DNA from: Acidobacteriota bacterium
Lineage (GTDB): Bacteria > Acidobacteriota > Terriglobia > UBA7540
Reading direction: 5' to 3'
DNA length: 6,727 nucleotides
Assembly: GCA_021789565.1 (NCBI GenBank)
Contig: JAJYJL010000460.1
Coordinates: forward strand, 1-6,727
Shown here: positions 1 to 6,499 of the stretch, in pieces
How the letters are laid out: each line of letters opens with the position of its first letter
Position numbering within the stretch: the first letter of the stretch is position 1
The notes under the pieces: model-generated
What the model was told of the DNA's origin: nothing
Seen by the model: only the letters and a program-made list of their open reading frames with translations
Databases searched by the model: none
Made by a program: the position numbers and the translations under genes

Positions 1-1
1 A

Positions 2-445
2 TTGCGCTTGATCGAAACAGACCTCGAGCAGGTTGTCCGGGAAGTCTTTACTCTTGCTGAACCCCAGGCCCAGCAGAACCATGTGCAACTGATGATTGAG
101 AAGGATGGTCCTGTCCCCAAATTGAAGGTCGATCGCGACCTTTTCAAGCAGGCCCTCCTGAACCTGGTGCTCAATGGGTGCCAGGCCATGCCTTCAGGAG
201 GTGAACTCAAGATCCGGCCGAGAAAGTCGGAAAGGCGTGTGGAGCTTGAAATCGCAGATCAGGGCGTGGGAATTCCTGCTGACGTGCAGCCCAGGATTTT
301 TTCCCTCTTTTTTACCACCAAGCCAGGAGGTTCCGGGGTCGGTTTGGCGATGGTCTACCGGATTATTCAGATGCATAATGGCACGATCGACTTCTCAAGC
401 GAACTGAGCCGCGGAACAACCTTTCGGATCACTCTGCCGGCCTAA
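2..445 (+). CDS. Sensor histidine kinase, C-terminal ATPase domain (5'-truncated)
   Basis: This is the catalytic end of a two-component sensor kinase, the part that binds ATP and phosphorylates the conserved histidine. The gene enters from the left edge, so the sensor domain and the phospho-acceptor histidine are outside the window and the TTG at position 2 is not a real start. Visible in order (numbering from the first in-window codon) are the N box with Asn54 and Asn58, the G1 box DQGVG at 86-90, the F box IFSLFFTTK at 99-107, and the G2 box GGSGVGLAM at 109-117, followed by the usual closing strand ending in ITLPA. These define a HATPase_c domain. The spacing and the FFTTKPGG stretch resemble NtrB/AtoS-like kinases, but subtype and signal cannot be assigned. 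No response regulator follows, so its partner must lie upstream or elsewhere. Complete at the TAA stop. Confidence 0.93.
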   Translation: MRLIETDLEQVVREVFTLAEPQAQQNHVQLMIEKDGPVPKLKVDRDLFKQALLNLVLNGCQAMPSGGELKIRPRKSERRVELEIADQGVGIPADVQPRIFSLFFTTKPGGSGVGLAMVYRIIQMHNGTIDFSSELSRGTTFRITLPA

Positions 446-532
446 TTGCGTTCCCCCACTAGGTGCCGCGCGACGTTTCAGCCCCGCTCCAAAACACAAC
501 GGGTTGTGCTATCCCTTGAAGAATATCGGGAG

Positions 533-538
533 TAAAAT
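533..538 (+). promoter_or_regulatory. Possible -10 element upstream of the HNH gene
   Basis: TAAAAT matches the sigma-70 -10 consensus at five of six positions and lies in the only A/T-rich patch (about 515-552) of the 446-647 intergenic region. No acceptable -35 hexamer sits 16-18 nt upstream. If used, transcription would start near 545 and leave a leader of roughly 100 nt. Weak call from sequence alone. Confidence 0.22.
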
Positions 539-637
539 AAGCTCAGAATAATCGGAGGCCAGCGAGAGAAGGTACCCTTTCGTTGCCATGGAGCGCAAGG
601 AAAGCGACGTCCTGCGCTTTTCAAACCCGGGTTCGAG

Positions 638-643
638 AGGAGG
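638..643 (+). promoter_or_regulatory. Strong ribosome binding site that decides the HNH start
   Basis: AGGAGG is a full match to the anti-Shine-Dalgarno core and lies 4 nt upstream of the ATG at 648. It favours that start over the in-frame ATG at 588. Confidence 0.75.
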
Positions 644-647
644 AGCC

Positions 648-1019
648 ATGCCCCTGAAGAATCTCGAGAAGTTTTTCGCCGGGCCCGCGCCGCACCTGTC
701 GCGGGAAGACGCCATGAAGGTGTTCACTCGTGATCAATTTCAATGCCAATATTGCGGGCTGGATGGCTTGCACCAGTTCACAAACTGGCTGATTCTCACC
801 GTTGACCACGTTCACCCGCACGCCCACGGCGGAGCACGAAAAATGGAGAACCTCGTGACCTGCTGTCAGCCGTGCAATGTGATCAAAGGAAAACGTATCT
901 TCAAAACGTTCGAAGACGCCAAAGCCTTTGTGCAGAAGAAGCGCAAGGAGTGGGAACATCTTTACGTACAGCAGGCGAGGGCGACTGAGAGAAGCGTTGC
1001 AAGCCATCACTCTGTCTGA
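648..1019 (+). CDS. HNH endonuclease family protein
   Basis: Small stand-alone protein of the HNH (beta-beta-alpha metal) nuclease superfamily, expected to bind a structural zinc and cut DNA with a divalent metal. Numbered from the ATG at 648 (123 aa), the zinc-binding pairs are Cys33-x2-Cys36 and Cys73-x2-Cys76. The catalytic signature is Asp53-His54, followed by the Gly61-Gly62 turn, Asn68 in the ENLV stretch, and Asn77 and Lys80 in the last helix (CNVIKGKR). A basic helical tail follows. The reading frame is open back to an ATG at 588, which would add 20 residues. I prefer 648 because AGGAGG (638-643) sits 4 nt before it, while 588 has only a distant purine run, and the extra residues look like leader sequence. 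Length and motifs fit the widespread chromosomal HNH proteins of unknown role. No methylase, restriction or toxin partner is adjacent, so I do not call it a defence gene. Confidence 0.9.
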   Translation: MPLKNLEKFFAGPAPHLSREDAMKVFTRDQFQCQYCGLDGLHQFTNWLILTVDHVHPHAHGGARKMENLVTCCQPCNVIKGKRIFKTFEDAKAFVQKKRKEWEHLYVQQARATERSVASHHSV

Positions 1020-1062
1020 TGGGCTTGGTACGTGCATTGGATGAAATATTGCCGCGAGTTAT

Positions 1063-1111
1063 GCCGGACCGATGACTCGGGAGAGGAAGTGTGTCCTTTC
1101 CGCGGTCCGGC
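1063..1111. repeat. Two-tier inverted repeat after the HNH gene
   Basis: GCCGGACCG (1063-1071) is perfectly complementary to CGGTCCGGC (1103-1111). Inside the 31-nt loop is a second stem, GAGAGGA (1081-1087) with TCCTTTC (1094-1100), which holds six Watson-Crick pairs and one G-U around a 6-nt loop. As RNA this would form a long hairpin with an asymmetric internal loop. It starts 43 nt after the HNH stop. No T-run follows on either strand, so it is not a classic intrinsic terminator. It could protect the 3' end of the HNH mRNA, form part of a small RNA, or be a dispersed palindromic repeat; I cannot tell which from one copy. Confidence 0.55.
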
Positions 1112-1194
1112 TGCGATCTCAGACACCTGTGAATGCCGGCATCAAAGTATTGGTTTGAGTTGACAGTCCGGATTAGGGGCCGAAGTTTCGTTAT

Positions 1195-1231
1195 TCGGGC
1201 GCGGAGCCTGACGCCCGAGGCAGGTGCGCCC
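1195..1231. repeat. GC-rich hairpin with alternative pairings upstream of the lipoprotein gene
   Basis: TCGGGCG (1195-1201) pairs perfectly with CGCCCGA (1212-1218) around a 10-nt loop. The same bases can instead form GGGCGC (1197-1202) with GCGCCC (1226-1231), enclosing GCCT (1206-1209) with AGGC (1218-1221). The two folds exclude each other. The element ends about 35 nt before the TTG start of the next gene. A switch is conceivable, but GC-rich DNA often gives such pairings by chance. Confidence 0.35.
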
Positions 1232-1247
1232 ACGACGTTCGCTGAAG

Positions 1248-1256
1248 TGGTAGAAT
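1248..1256 (+). promoter_or_regulatory. Possible extended -10 promoter for the lipoprotein gene
   Basis: TGGTAGAAT combines the extended -10 TG with TAGAAT, a five-of-six match to the -10 consensus. Transcription would begin about 7 nt later, near 1263, only about 3 nt before the TTG start, which would make the message essentially leaderless. That would agree with the lack of a good Shine-Dalgarno there. No -35 hexamer is evident 16-18 nt upstream. A perfect TTGACA occurs at 1160-1165, but it has no reasonable -10 at the right spacing. Confidence 0.35.
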
Positions 1257-1265
1257 TGAAGCACC

Positions 1266-1811
1266 TTGAGCTGGAAATCTGTAGTTTGTAGCATTGCGAT
1301 CATTTTTGGCGGCTGCCCTAAACGACAGACGGGGCCACAAGTTGTTTATGTTCCTACCCCCCCGCCGGCTGCGACGCCTTCGCAGTCTGACCAGAGCATC
1401 ATTGTTCAGGCTCCGCAGCCGCCTTCGGCCCAGCAGGTTTCGCCCTCACCGACCCTGCCTGTGGCGACAGGATCTTCGCCGAGCAAGCGACCCCGTCCAA
1501 GGCGCCAGGAGGCGAAAGCTGCTTCTGAGGAACCCCCGGCCGCTGAAGTTCCTGCGTTGCAATCTGGCATCAGTTCACGCCATGCGACAGAATTGCAAAG
1601 CCGGGTGGTAAGAATGCAGCAGGAAGTCGAGAGGCGAATCCTTGTTCTCAGCCGCGAATGGCTCTCGGCGTCGCAGCGCGGTACCCTGGACCACGCGCGC
1701 GGATTCCTCCAGCAGTCGCAGCGTGCGCTTCAGGAATCGGATTTGCAGCGGGCTTACAACCTTGCTGGCAAGGCTAACCTTCTGGTTGGCGCACTCGAAC
1801 AATCTCAATAA
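1266..1811 (+). CDS. Proline-rich putative lipoprotein with helical C-terminus, function unknown
   Basis: I do not recognise a named family. The 181-aa product begins with a short signal-like segment: Lys4, a hydrophobic stretch at 6-15 (VVCSIAIIFG), then a lipobox-like FGGC with Cys17. This suggests lipidation and anchoring in the envelope, although Phe at -3 is not ideal. Residues 24-75 are a low-complexity linker rich in Pro, Ser, Gln and Ala, and 74-84 are strongly basic (KRPRPRRQEAK). Residues about 105-181 are predicted amphipathic helix, rich in Glu, Gln, Arg and Leu, and may form a coiled coil or helical hairpin. The layout suggests an anchored protein whose helical head is held off the membrane by a flexible spacer. 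A TGA at 1257-1259 closes the frame upstream, so TTG 1266 is the only start that keeps the signal segment; only a weak GAAG precedes it. Export and lipidation are inferences. Confidence 0.72.
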   Translation: MSWKSVVCSIAIIFGGCPKRQTGPQVVYVPTPPPAATPSQSDQSIIVQAPQPPSAQQVSPSPTLPVATGSSPSKRPRPRRQEAKAASEEPPAAEVPALQSGISSRHATELQSRVVRMQQEVERRILVLSREWLSASQRGTLDHARGFLQQSQRALQESDLQRAYNLAGKANLLVGALEQSQ

Positions 1812-1839
1812 GCGCCTCACATCGCTCGCTTTTCTACTT

Positions 1840-1863
1840 CTGAAAATTTGCTCAAATTGTCAG
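1840..1863. repeat. Weak inverted repeat between converging genes
   Basis: The arms 1840-1849 and 1854-1863 (CTGAAAATTT / AAATTGTCAG) pair at nine of ten positions around a GCTC loop. The repeat lies in the 132-nt gap where the + strand lipoprotein gene and the - strand operon run into each other, 28 nt after the lipoprotein stop. A shared terminator would be expected here, but the stem is A/T-rich and lacks a T-tract on either side. The rest of the gap shows nothing else. Confidence 0.28.
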
Positions 1864-1943
1864 CCCGCCCGAGGAGTAGGACCGTCGCCTTTGCAATATT
1901 GCTTGCCCATTCTCGATCTCTCGACCAGGATGAAATTTCGTTC

Positions 1944-2618
1944 CTACATCCACTGACGGCGGTTGGAATAGAATGTGACCTGATGGTGGGGGAACTTTTC
2001 TTTGAATGCTCGGTAACGACGCAAGACTTTCTCATATCGGTGATTTGAGGTTTTCAGCTTGCGGTGTGGCATATCAATTAACGCCTGTTCGACGCTCCAC
2101 ACATTTTTCCCGGAGAAGCGCCAGTCTGTACTTACCAGTGTCCGAAGGTCGGCCAGTGCATATCCGACAATCCTCGCATCTTCAGTGACAAAGGGATCCG
2201 CGTAGCTCATCACCAGATGGCGCAAGGTTCGATAAAGCGGTTTGCGCCCCTGGAGACTGAAATCACGTGACTGGCCAACCGCTCCCCACCGTCCCCTCTG
2301 CCGGAATGCAAACACAACATGGTCCAGCTTATCTTTGGACTCAAGATCCAGAAGCAGTGGCGGGTGCCCGTGCTGCTCCAGGATGGCGGCTGCTACAAAA
2401 GCTGCTTCGAGGCAATGGGCGGTGGTGCGTCTGAGCGTGGCGCGAAAGCTGCGCAGAGTCTCACCATTTCTTTCATGATTGTAAGTGAACGCGCGAATAA
2501 ATTTCTGCACCTGGCGGGGTGTCCTATGCTGTTGAACAATCTCCCACTCCTTGCTTGTGAATGCATCACGCGGAGGCAGGTCGTAGGGTGTTTCGGGCTT
2601 GAATTTCCGAGGACGCAA
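1944..2618 (-). CDS. Transglutaminase-fold (papain-like) conserved protein
   Basis: Probable cysteine-dependent enzyme of the transglutaminase-like superfamily, whose members act as peptidases, amidases or acyl transferases; the substrate is unknown. In 224-aa numbering, Cys69 starts a long helix (HCLEAAFVAAAILEQHG), His100 begins the strand DHVVFAF, and Asp119 in GQSRDF is the likely third member of a Cys-His-Asp triad, with the typical GRWGAVG strand before it. No signal peptide or membrane segment is seen, so it is probably cytoplasmic; the C-terminal third is basic and helical. An in-frame TTG at 2678 would give 244 aa overlapping asnB by 55 nt but has no ribosome site. TTG 2618 has AGGAG 10 nt upstream, inside the asnB end, and begins 5 nt after the asnB stop, so I prefer it. 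The tight spacing implies translational coupling to asnB. Confidence 0.72.
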   Translation of the reverse strand: MRPRKFKPETPYDLPPRDAFTSKEWEIVQQHRTPRQVQKFIRAFTYNHERNGETLRSFRATLRRTTAHCLEAAFVAAAILEQHGHPPLLLDLESKDKLDHVVFAFRQRGRWGAVGQSRDFSLQGRKPLYRTLRHLVMSYADPFVTEDARIVGYALADLRTLVSTDWRFSGKNVWSVEQALIDMPHRKLKTSNHRYEKVLRRYRAFKEKFPHHQVTFYSNRRQWM

Positions 2619-2623
2619 GCGTT

Positions 2624-4540
2624 CTAGTCTCCTATTCCCCAGCGGTCGAACCAGAGTTGGAAGCAGAGCAGCGTCCAAAGGGCTTTGCGGTGGTCGACCT
2701 GCGCGGTTGAATGTTCGCGAATCAGCTGTTGAACATACGCGCTGTTAAAGAGCCCCTGACGCTTCAGCTTTCCCTCTTCCAGCGTTTCAGCCACCAGCGG
2801 CCGGAGCTGGTTGCGAAGCCAGCTCGCGATGGGTACAGTAAATCCCCGCTTCTGCCTGTGGACGATATTGTGAGGCAGCCACCTTTCGACAGCCTTCTTC
2901 AAAATGTACTTGCTCCTGAAACCGCGCACCTTGAGGTTTGTTGGCAGGCTGGCTGCAAACTCGATGAGGCGGTGGTCCAGGAACGGGGTCCTCATTTCCA
3001 GAGAACAGGCCATGCTGGCACGGTCGACTTTGACCAGCAAATTGTCTTCCAGATACATCCGAAAATCCAGATAGAGCATTTCTGCAATGACTTCATCAAA
3101 GCGGGCGCCGTCCAGGACCCGAGGCAGAGGATCAAATATCACGCTGCTCGGCGGATGCGGTCCCGCCCATTGCGATGCGAAAAGCCGGTCAAGTTCAGCG
3201 GGCGAAAACATGCCAAACCACATATGGTGGCGCATCGACGGGGTCTTTTCAGCGTGTGCCAGAAATCGCCGAAGGAAAAGTCCCTTGGGCACGGCGTTGG
3301 ATGAGACGGGCAAGAGCTTGCACACACGGTCAAAGACCTGCCGTCGCAGGATCCCGGGTAGCATCAGGTAATATTCCGCCGCGCGCGCTCCCAGATAGGT
3401 GGGGTAACCGCCAAACAGTTCATCGCTGCCCTCTCCACTCAGGGCGACCTTGATGTGTTGCCGTGCAAAGCATGAGAGGAGATATGTGGGAATAATAGCC
3501 GGATCGGCCATGGGCTCGTCGAGGCGGTCAACCAGGGTTACCAGCGCGCCGCGCATGCTCTGGTCGTCAGCTTTCAGCACGTGGTGCCGCGTGTTGAAAT
3601 GGTTGGCAACGTAGGCCGCGTATCCGCCCTCGTCAAATGAGCGCTGGGGGAATGAAACCGAAAAACTGTTGACGTTTCCCGGCGAAAGCTCGCTCATCGT
3701 AGCAACAACGGTGGAAGAATCAACACCTCCACTCAGGAAAACTCCCAGCGGTACGTCGCTGACCAGGCGTGATACTGCTGCCTCGCGCAACCTTGTGCCA
3801 AGCTCTTCGCAGGCCTCTTCTTCCTGGTTGCGGTTCATTCGTCCGAGTTCCGGAGGGCGCTGATAATCGCTCAATCGCCAGTAGCACTCGATGCGAAGCG
3901 TCTCGCCTTCCACTACCATCAGGTGTGCGGCGGGCAGTTTCCTGATATCCGCATAGACCGAACGTGGGGTGGGAAAATAACCATAAAAGAAATATTGTGA
4001 GAGGGCATCAGGATCGAGCCTGCGGCTGACGGCGGAATGCTGCAGGATTGTTTTGATTTCCGATCCAAACAGTAAGGTGCCATTCTGATGCCAGTAGTAG
4101 AGAGGTTTTTCGCCGGCCCGGTCGCGGGCAATCACCAGCCGCTTTGCACGCTCGTCCCACAGTGCGATGGCGAACATTCCATTCAACTCGCGCACAAAAT
4201 CAGTGCCCTTCTCTTCATAAAGGTGGGCAATGACCTCTCCGTCGGATTGTGTTTTGAAACGATGGCCGAGTTCTAGCAAGCCTTTACGAAGTTCGCGGTA
4301 GTTGTAGATCTCGCCGTTAAAAACCAGGGTAATTTCACCGGTTTCGTTGGACAGTGGCTGGTCGCCTGTCTTGAGATCGATGATGCTCAGCCGGCGAATT
4401 GCAAGCGCCAGGTGGGGCCGCTCGAACTTGCCGGCGCTGTCGGGCCCTCGATGTATGATCTGCGCCGACATGCGGTCAATCAGACCGCGGTCATCAAGCG
4501 GTTTCAAAGCGAGATTGTGAATACCGCAAATACCACACAT
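2624..4540 (-). CDS. asnB: Asparagine synthetase B, glutamine-hydrolysing
   Basis: Converts aspartate, glutamine and ATP to asparagine, glutamate, AMP and pyrophosphate, or amidates a related acid. The N-terminal glutaminase domain (about 1-210) carries the nucleophile Cys2 in MCGICGI, Arg50 before LSIIDL, Asn75-Gly-Glu77 in FNGEIYNY and Asp100, so ammonia release from glutamine should be intact. The synthetase domain has the ATP PP-loop SGGVDSS (270-276), DEPMADPA (341-348), SGEGSDELFGGY (368-379), the YLEDNLLVKVDRASM block (496-510) and HRQKRGF (561-567). No key residue is missing. At 638 aa it is longer than E. coli AsnB (about 554) and fits the longer AsnB class often found in capsule and exopolysaccharide loci. 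It starts 51 nt after the GT39 stop, with only a weak AAAG ribosome site, and runs into the transglutaminase-fold gene. An amidotransferase acting on a sugar acid is a real alternative to asparagine supply. Confidence 0.93.
   Translation of the reverse strand: MCGICGIHNLALKPLDDRGLIDRMSAQIIHRGPDSAGKFERPHLALAIRRLSIIDLKTGDQPLSNETGEITLVFNGEIYNYRELRKGLLELGHRFKTQSDGEVIAHLYEEKGTDFVRELNGMFAIALWDERAKRLVIARDRAGEKPLYYWHQNGTLLFGSEIKTILQHSAVSRRLDPDALSQYFFYGYFPTPRSVYADIRKLPAAHLMVVEGETLRIECYWRLSDYQRPPELGRMNRNQEEEACEELGTRLREAAVSRLVSDVPLGVFLSGGVDSSTVVATMSELSPGNVNSFSVSFPQRSFDEGGYAAYVANHFNTRHHVLKADDQSMRGALVTLVDRLDEPMADPAIIPTYLLSCFARQHIKVALSGEGSDELFGGYPTYLGARAAEYYLMLPGILRRQVFDRVCKLLPVSSNAVPKGLFLRRFLAHAEKTPSMRHHMWFGMFSPAELDRLFASQWAGPHPPSSVIFDPLPRVLDGARFDEVIAEMLYLDFRMYLEDNLLVKVDRASMACSLEMRTPFLDHRLIEFAASLPTNLKVRGFRSKYILKKAVERWLPHNIVHRQKRGFTVPIASWLRNQLRPLVAETLEEGKLKRQGLFNSAYVQQLIREHSTAQVDHRKALWTLLCFQLWFDRWGIGD
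2629..2633 (-). promoter_or_regulatory. Ribosome binding site inside the asnB 3' end
   Basis: Read on the - strand, AGGAG lies just before the asnB TAG stop and 10 nt before the TTG at 2618. It supports the shorter start of the transglutaminase-fold gene and coupling of its translation to asnB. The TTG-started glycosyltransferase in the same operon has the same motif at the same distance. Confidence 0.5.
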
Positions 4541-4556
4541 AGAACTTTATCTTTGC

Positions 4557-4587
4557 GGGCCCAGCGCTGCCGTGGGGATTTCACGGC
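4557..4587. repeat. Palindrome cluster in the gap between the GT39 gene and asnB
   Basis: In this 51-nt gap lie a perfect hairpin, GCCGTG (4569-4574) with CACGGC (4582-4587) around a 7-nt loop, the 8-bp palindrome CAGCGCTG (4562-4569), and GGGCCC (4557-4562), which overlap or abut one another. No T-run follows in the direction of transcription, so it is not a simple terminator. It could temper asnB expression or mark an mRNA processing point, or be chance in GC-rich DNA. Confidence 0.4.
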
Positions 4588-4591
4588 GAGT

Positions 4592-6445
4592 TCAGTTTCC
4601 CTTTTTCTGCGGACCATCTGGGCCTGGGTCGGCGGGTATTTCCCAGACGGAATATTGCCACCCCGTCCACATGGGATTCATGGCGCGAACAGCGTTGGCA
4701 AGTTGTGTCACCCTATCGTTTCGTGCCAGCACGAGCACGGGGGTTTGGCGCCGTTTTGCCAGCCAATCGCTCTCATCCATCACCAGAGGCATCCCGCCCG
4801 TTGCTGCAGGAGCAAGTCTCTGGGGGAGTCGTCCGGCCTTTTCTTCCCGCTTGACTCTTGACCACTGCGTCACCACGTAGTTACTGGTTAGTTCGTCCGC
4901 CGTGGAAGAAACCAGACCTACTGGCCTCCGCAGATAGAAAGGCAGACTCGTCCGAAAGTAATAATATCCGTAAACAGGAAAGTCTTTCTGCGGGCTGGCG
5001 AGGATCGTTTGCGCAAGCGACCGGCTTGATCTCGCCGATGCAAAAATCTCTAAAGGGTGAAACCAGCGGAGCAGCATCACGGGGAAACAACATGCGACCA
5101 GTGCGAACATGATAACCGTCGGACTCTTCTTTCGTGCCCGCGCACAAAGGTTCCGTCCAATGATCCCCAGCGCGGCAAGGATGACTCCCGTATAAAGCAT
5201 TGTCGGGCCCAGCAAAGCAAAAACGTCGTGTGGCATCTTCCGCTGGAACCGGCTGTGCGGAAAGAGGAAGGGCTCAAAATGGGGCGCAGCAGCAACAATA
5301 ATTCCCAGCACAATCAACGTCGCAAAGCCGCCCGTCGCCCAGTCGGGAGCTCGGCCTTCCGGCGCAGTTTCCGGTCCTTTCCACACTTTTCCCATCAGTA
5401 TGCTGAGCGGAACCATGGCGGGAAGAAAATAGCCCGGGAGTTTAGATTGCGAAATGGAGAAAAAGACGAATATTGTACCCACCCAGCTGAGGAGAAACAG
5501 AACGGATGAATTTTCTTCCTGCCGCAGTTCCTTCCATCTTCTAATTCGGTGAAGCCCCGCATAGAGCAGGAAGAAACTCCAGGGCAGGAAGCCTGCCAGA
5601 TAGATGATCAAGTAGTAGTAGACCGGGCCGCCGCGGTGGGAGTGCCCCGTGGCAAACCGCTGCAGGCTTTCCTGCCAGAAGGCGTATTCCGGAAAATCCG
5701 GGTGCCGCATCGAAACCGCCATGAACCACGGCAGAGTTACTGCGAAGAAGGTTGCCAGGCCCAGAAGCCAATTCAAGTCCTTCAGCCGGGAGAATCTTCC
5801 TTGCAAGCCCTGATAGGCGCTCATCGAAAGCAACGGCAGCAGAAATCCCACCGGGCCCTTTGTTAGGGTCGCCAGGCCCATAGCCCCGAATAAAAGGACA
5901 TCGAGCAGTTTTCGGTGTTCGGGGCCGGCTTCCCGCAGCCAGTAACAGACCATGGCCCCGGTGACGAAGAACGTCAGCGTCATGTCGAAGATGACATCGC
6001 GCGCAAACACCACCACCAGCGGTGAAGTTGCCAGAATAATCCCTGCGTAAAGTGCCGTTGAATTTTCAAACATCCGTCGCGCCAGGAGCCAGGTCATAAA
6101 GACCATCAAGAGCGCCGCCAGCGCAGAGGGAAAGCGCGCACTCGCTTCGGAAATTCCCGCCGCCTTGAACGACGAGGCCACGGCCCAGAAAAAAACCGGG
6201 GGCTTATCCAGGTAGGAAAAATCATTGAAGCGCGGAGTGATCCAATCACCTTTGGCCAGCATCTCGCGAGCGACTTCCGCGTTTCTTCCTTCATCGGGCT
6301 CGATCAGGGCAAGCCGTCCAATTCCTGCCAAAAACATGCAGGCGGCCACCACCAACAGGATGAAGATATGGATGACCGGAAACGCGCGGCGCTTTGCATT
6401 CGCCGGGGCTGCTGGACCTGAATTTGAAGGGCTTTCACCGGTCAA
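4592..6445 (-). CDS. GT39/ArnT-type membrane glycosyltransferase
   Basis: Integral membrane transferase of the PMT/ArnT (GT-C) superfamily, which moves a sugar from a polyprenyl-phosphate donor to an envelope acceptor on the outer face of the inner membrane. The 617-aa product has a short basic cytoplasmic tail and a first membrane span at about 23-44. The first loop contains EPDEGRNAEVAREM (49-62), whose acidic residues fit the catalytic motif, and YLDKPPVFFW (78-87). A second acidic site follows at ARDVIFDM (148-155), then TKGPVGF (195-201) and the SKLPGYFLPA motif (334-343). About 10-12 spans are followed by a soluble region at about 470-617, as in ArnT. The start is TTG: an in-frame TAA at 6464-6466 excludes an earlier one, AGGAG at 6456-6460 precedes it by 10 nt, and later ATGs would cut into the first span. 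Sugar and acceptor (lipid A, glycan or protein) cannot be read from sequence. Confidence 0.88.
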   Translation of the reverse strand: MTGESPSNSGPAAPANAKRRAFPVIHIFILLVVAACMFLAGIGRLALIEPDEGRNAEVAREMLAKGDWITPRFNDFSYLDKPPVFFWAVASSFKAAGISEASARFPSALAALLMVFMTWLLARRMFENSTALYAGIILATSPLVVVFARDVIFDMTLTFFVTGAMVCYWLREAGPEHRKLLDVLLFGAMGLATLTKGPVGFLLPLLSMSAYQGLQGRFSRLKDLNWLLGLATFFAVTLPWFMAVSMRHPDFPEYAFWQESLQRFATGHSHRGGPVYYYLIIYLAGFLPWSFFLLYAGLHRIRRWKELRQEENSSVLFLLSWVGTIFVFFSISQSKLPGYFLPAMVPLSILMGKVWKGPETAPEGRAPDWATGGFATLIVLGIIVAAAPHFEPFLFPHSRFQRKMPHDVFALLGPTMLYTGVILAALGIIGRNLCARARKKSPTVIMFALVACCFPVMLLRWFHPLEIFASARSSRSLAQTILASPQKDFPVYGYYYFRTSLPFYLRRPVGLVSSTADELTSNYVVTQWSRVKREEKAGRLPQRLAPAATGGMPLVMDESDWLAKRRQTPVLVLARNDRVTQLANAVRAMNPMWTGWQYSVWEIPADPGPDGPQKKGN

Positions 6446-6499
6446 AAGTCCTACACTCCTCGGTTACTGCAAAGCCGGCCCCACGAACCCACTGTTGCA

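Noticed and set aside
446..587. Terminator after the histidine kinase gene
   Set aside because: Only very short complementary pieces such as GGG/CCC near 501-515 are visible and no T-run follows.
648..1019. HNH protein as part of a restriction, toxin or phage defence system
   Set aside because: No methyltransferase, helicase, immunity gene, phage gene or mobile-element boundary lies nearby; stand-alone HNH genes are common in ordinary chromosomes.
621..1037. Open frame on the - strand over the HNH gene
   Set aside because: It covers the same DNA as the HNH motifs and shows no recognisable domain or ribosome site.
1160..1165. Perfect TTGACA -35 box as a promoter
   Set aside because: At 16-18 nt spacing the downstream hexamers (such as AAGTTT) match the -10 consensus poorly, so I do not call a promoter from it alone.
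1246..1270. tRNA-like D-arm sequence (AGTGGTAGA followed by a GCACCTTG-like stretch)
   Set aside because: No acceptor stem, anticodon stem or T-arm (GGTTCGAATC-like) can be formed around it; it reads better as an extended -10 promoter.
2711..3304. Long open frame on the + strand opposite asnB
   Set aside because: It lies wholly antisense to a complete AsnB with all motifs and its translation resembles no family; it is a by-product of codon bias.
1944..4540. A lasso-peptide biosynthetic cluster
   Set aside because: The fold pair fits, but AsnB has complete glutaminase and synthetase motifs and no precursor peptide, RRE protein or exporter is visible. The neighbours are glycosyltransferases.
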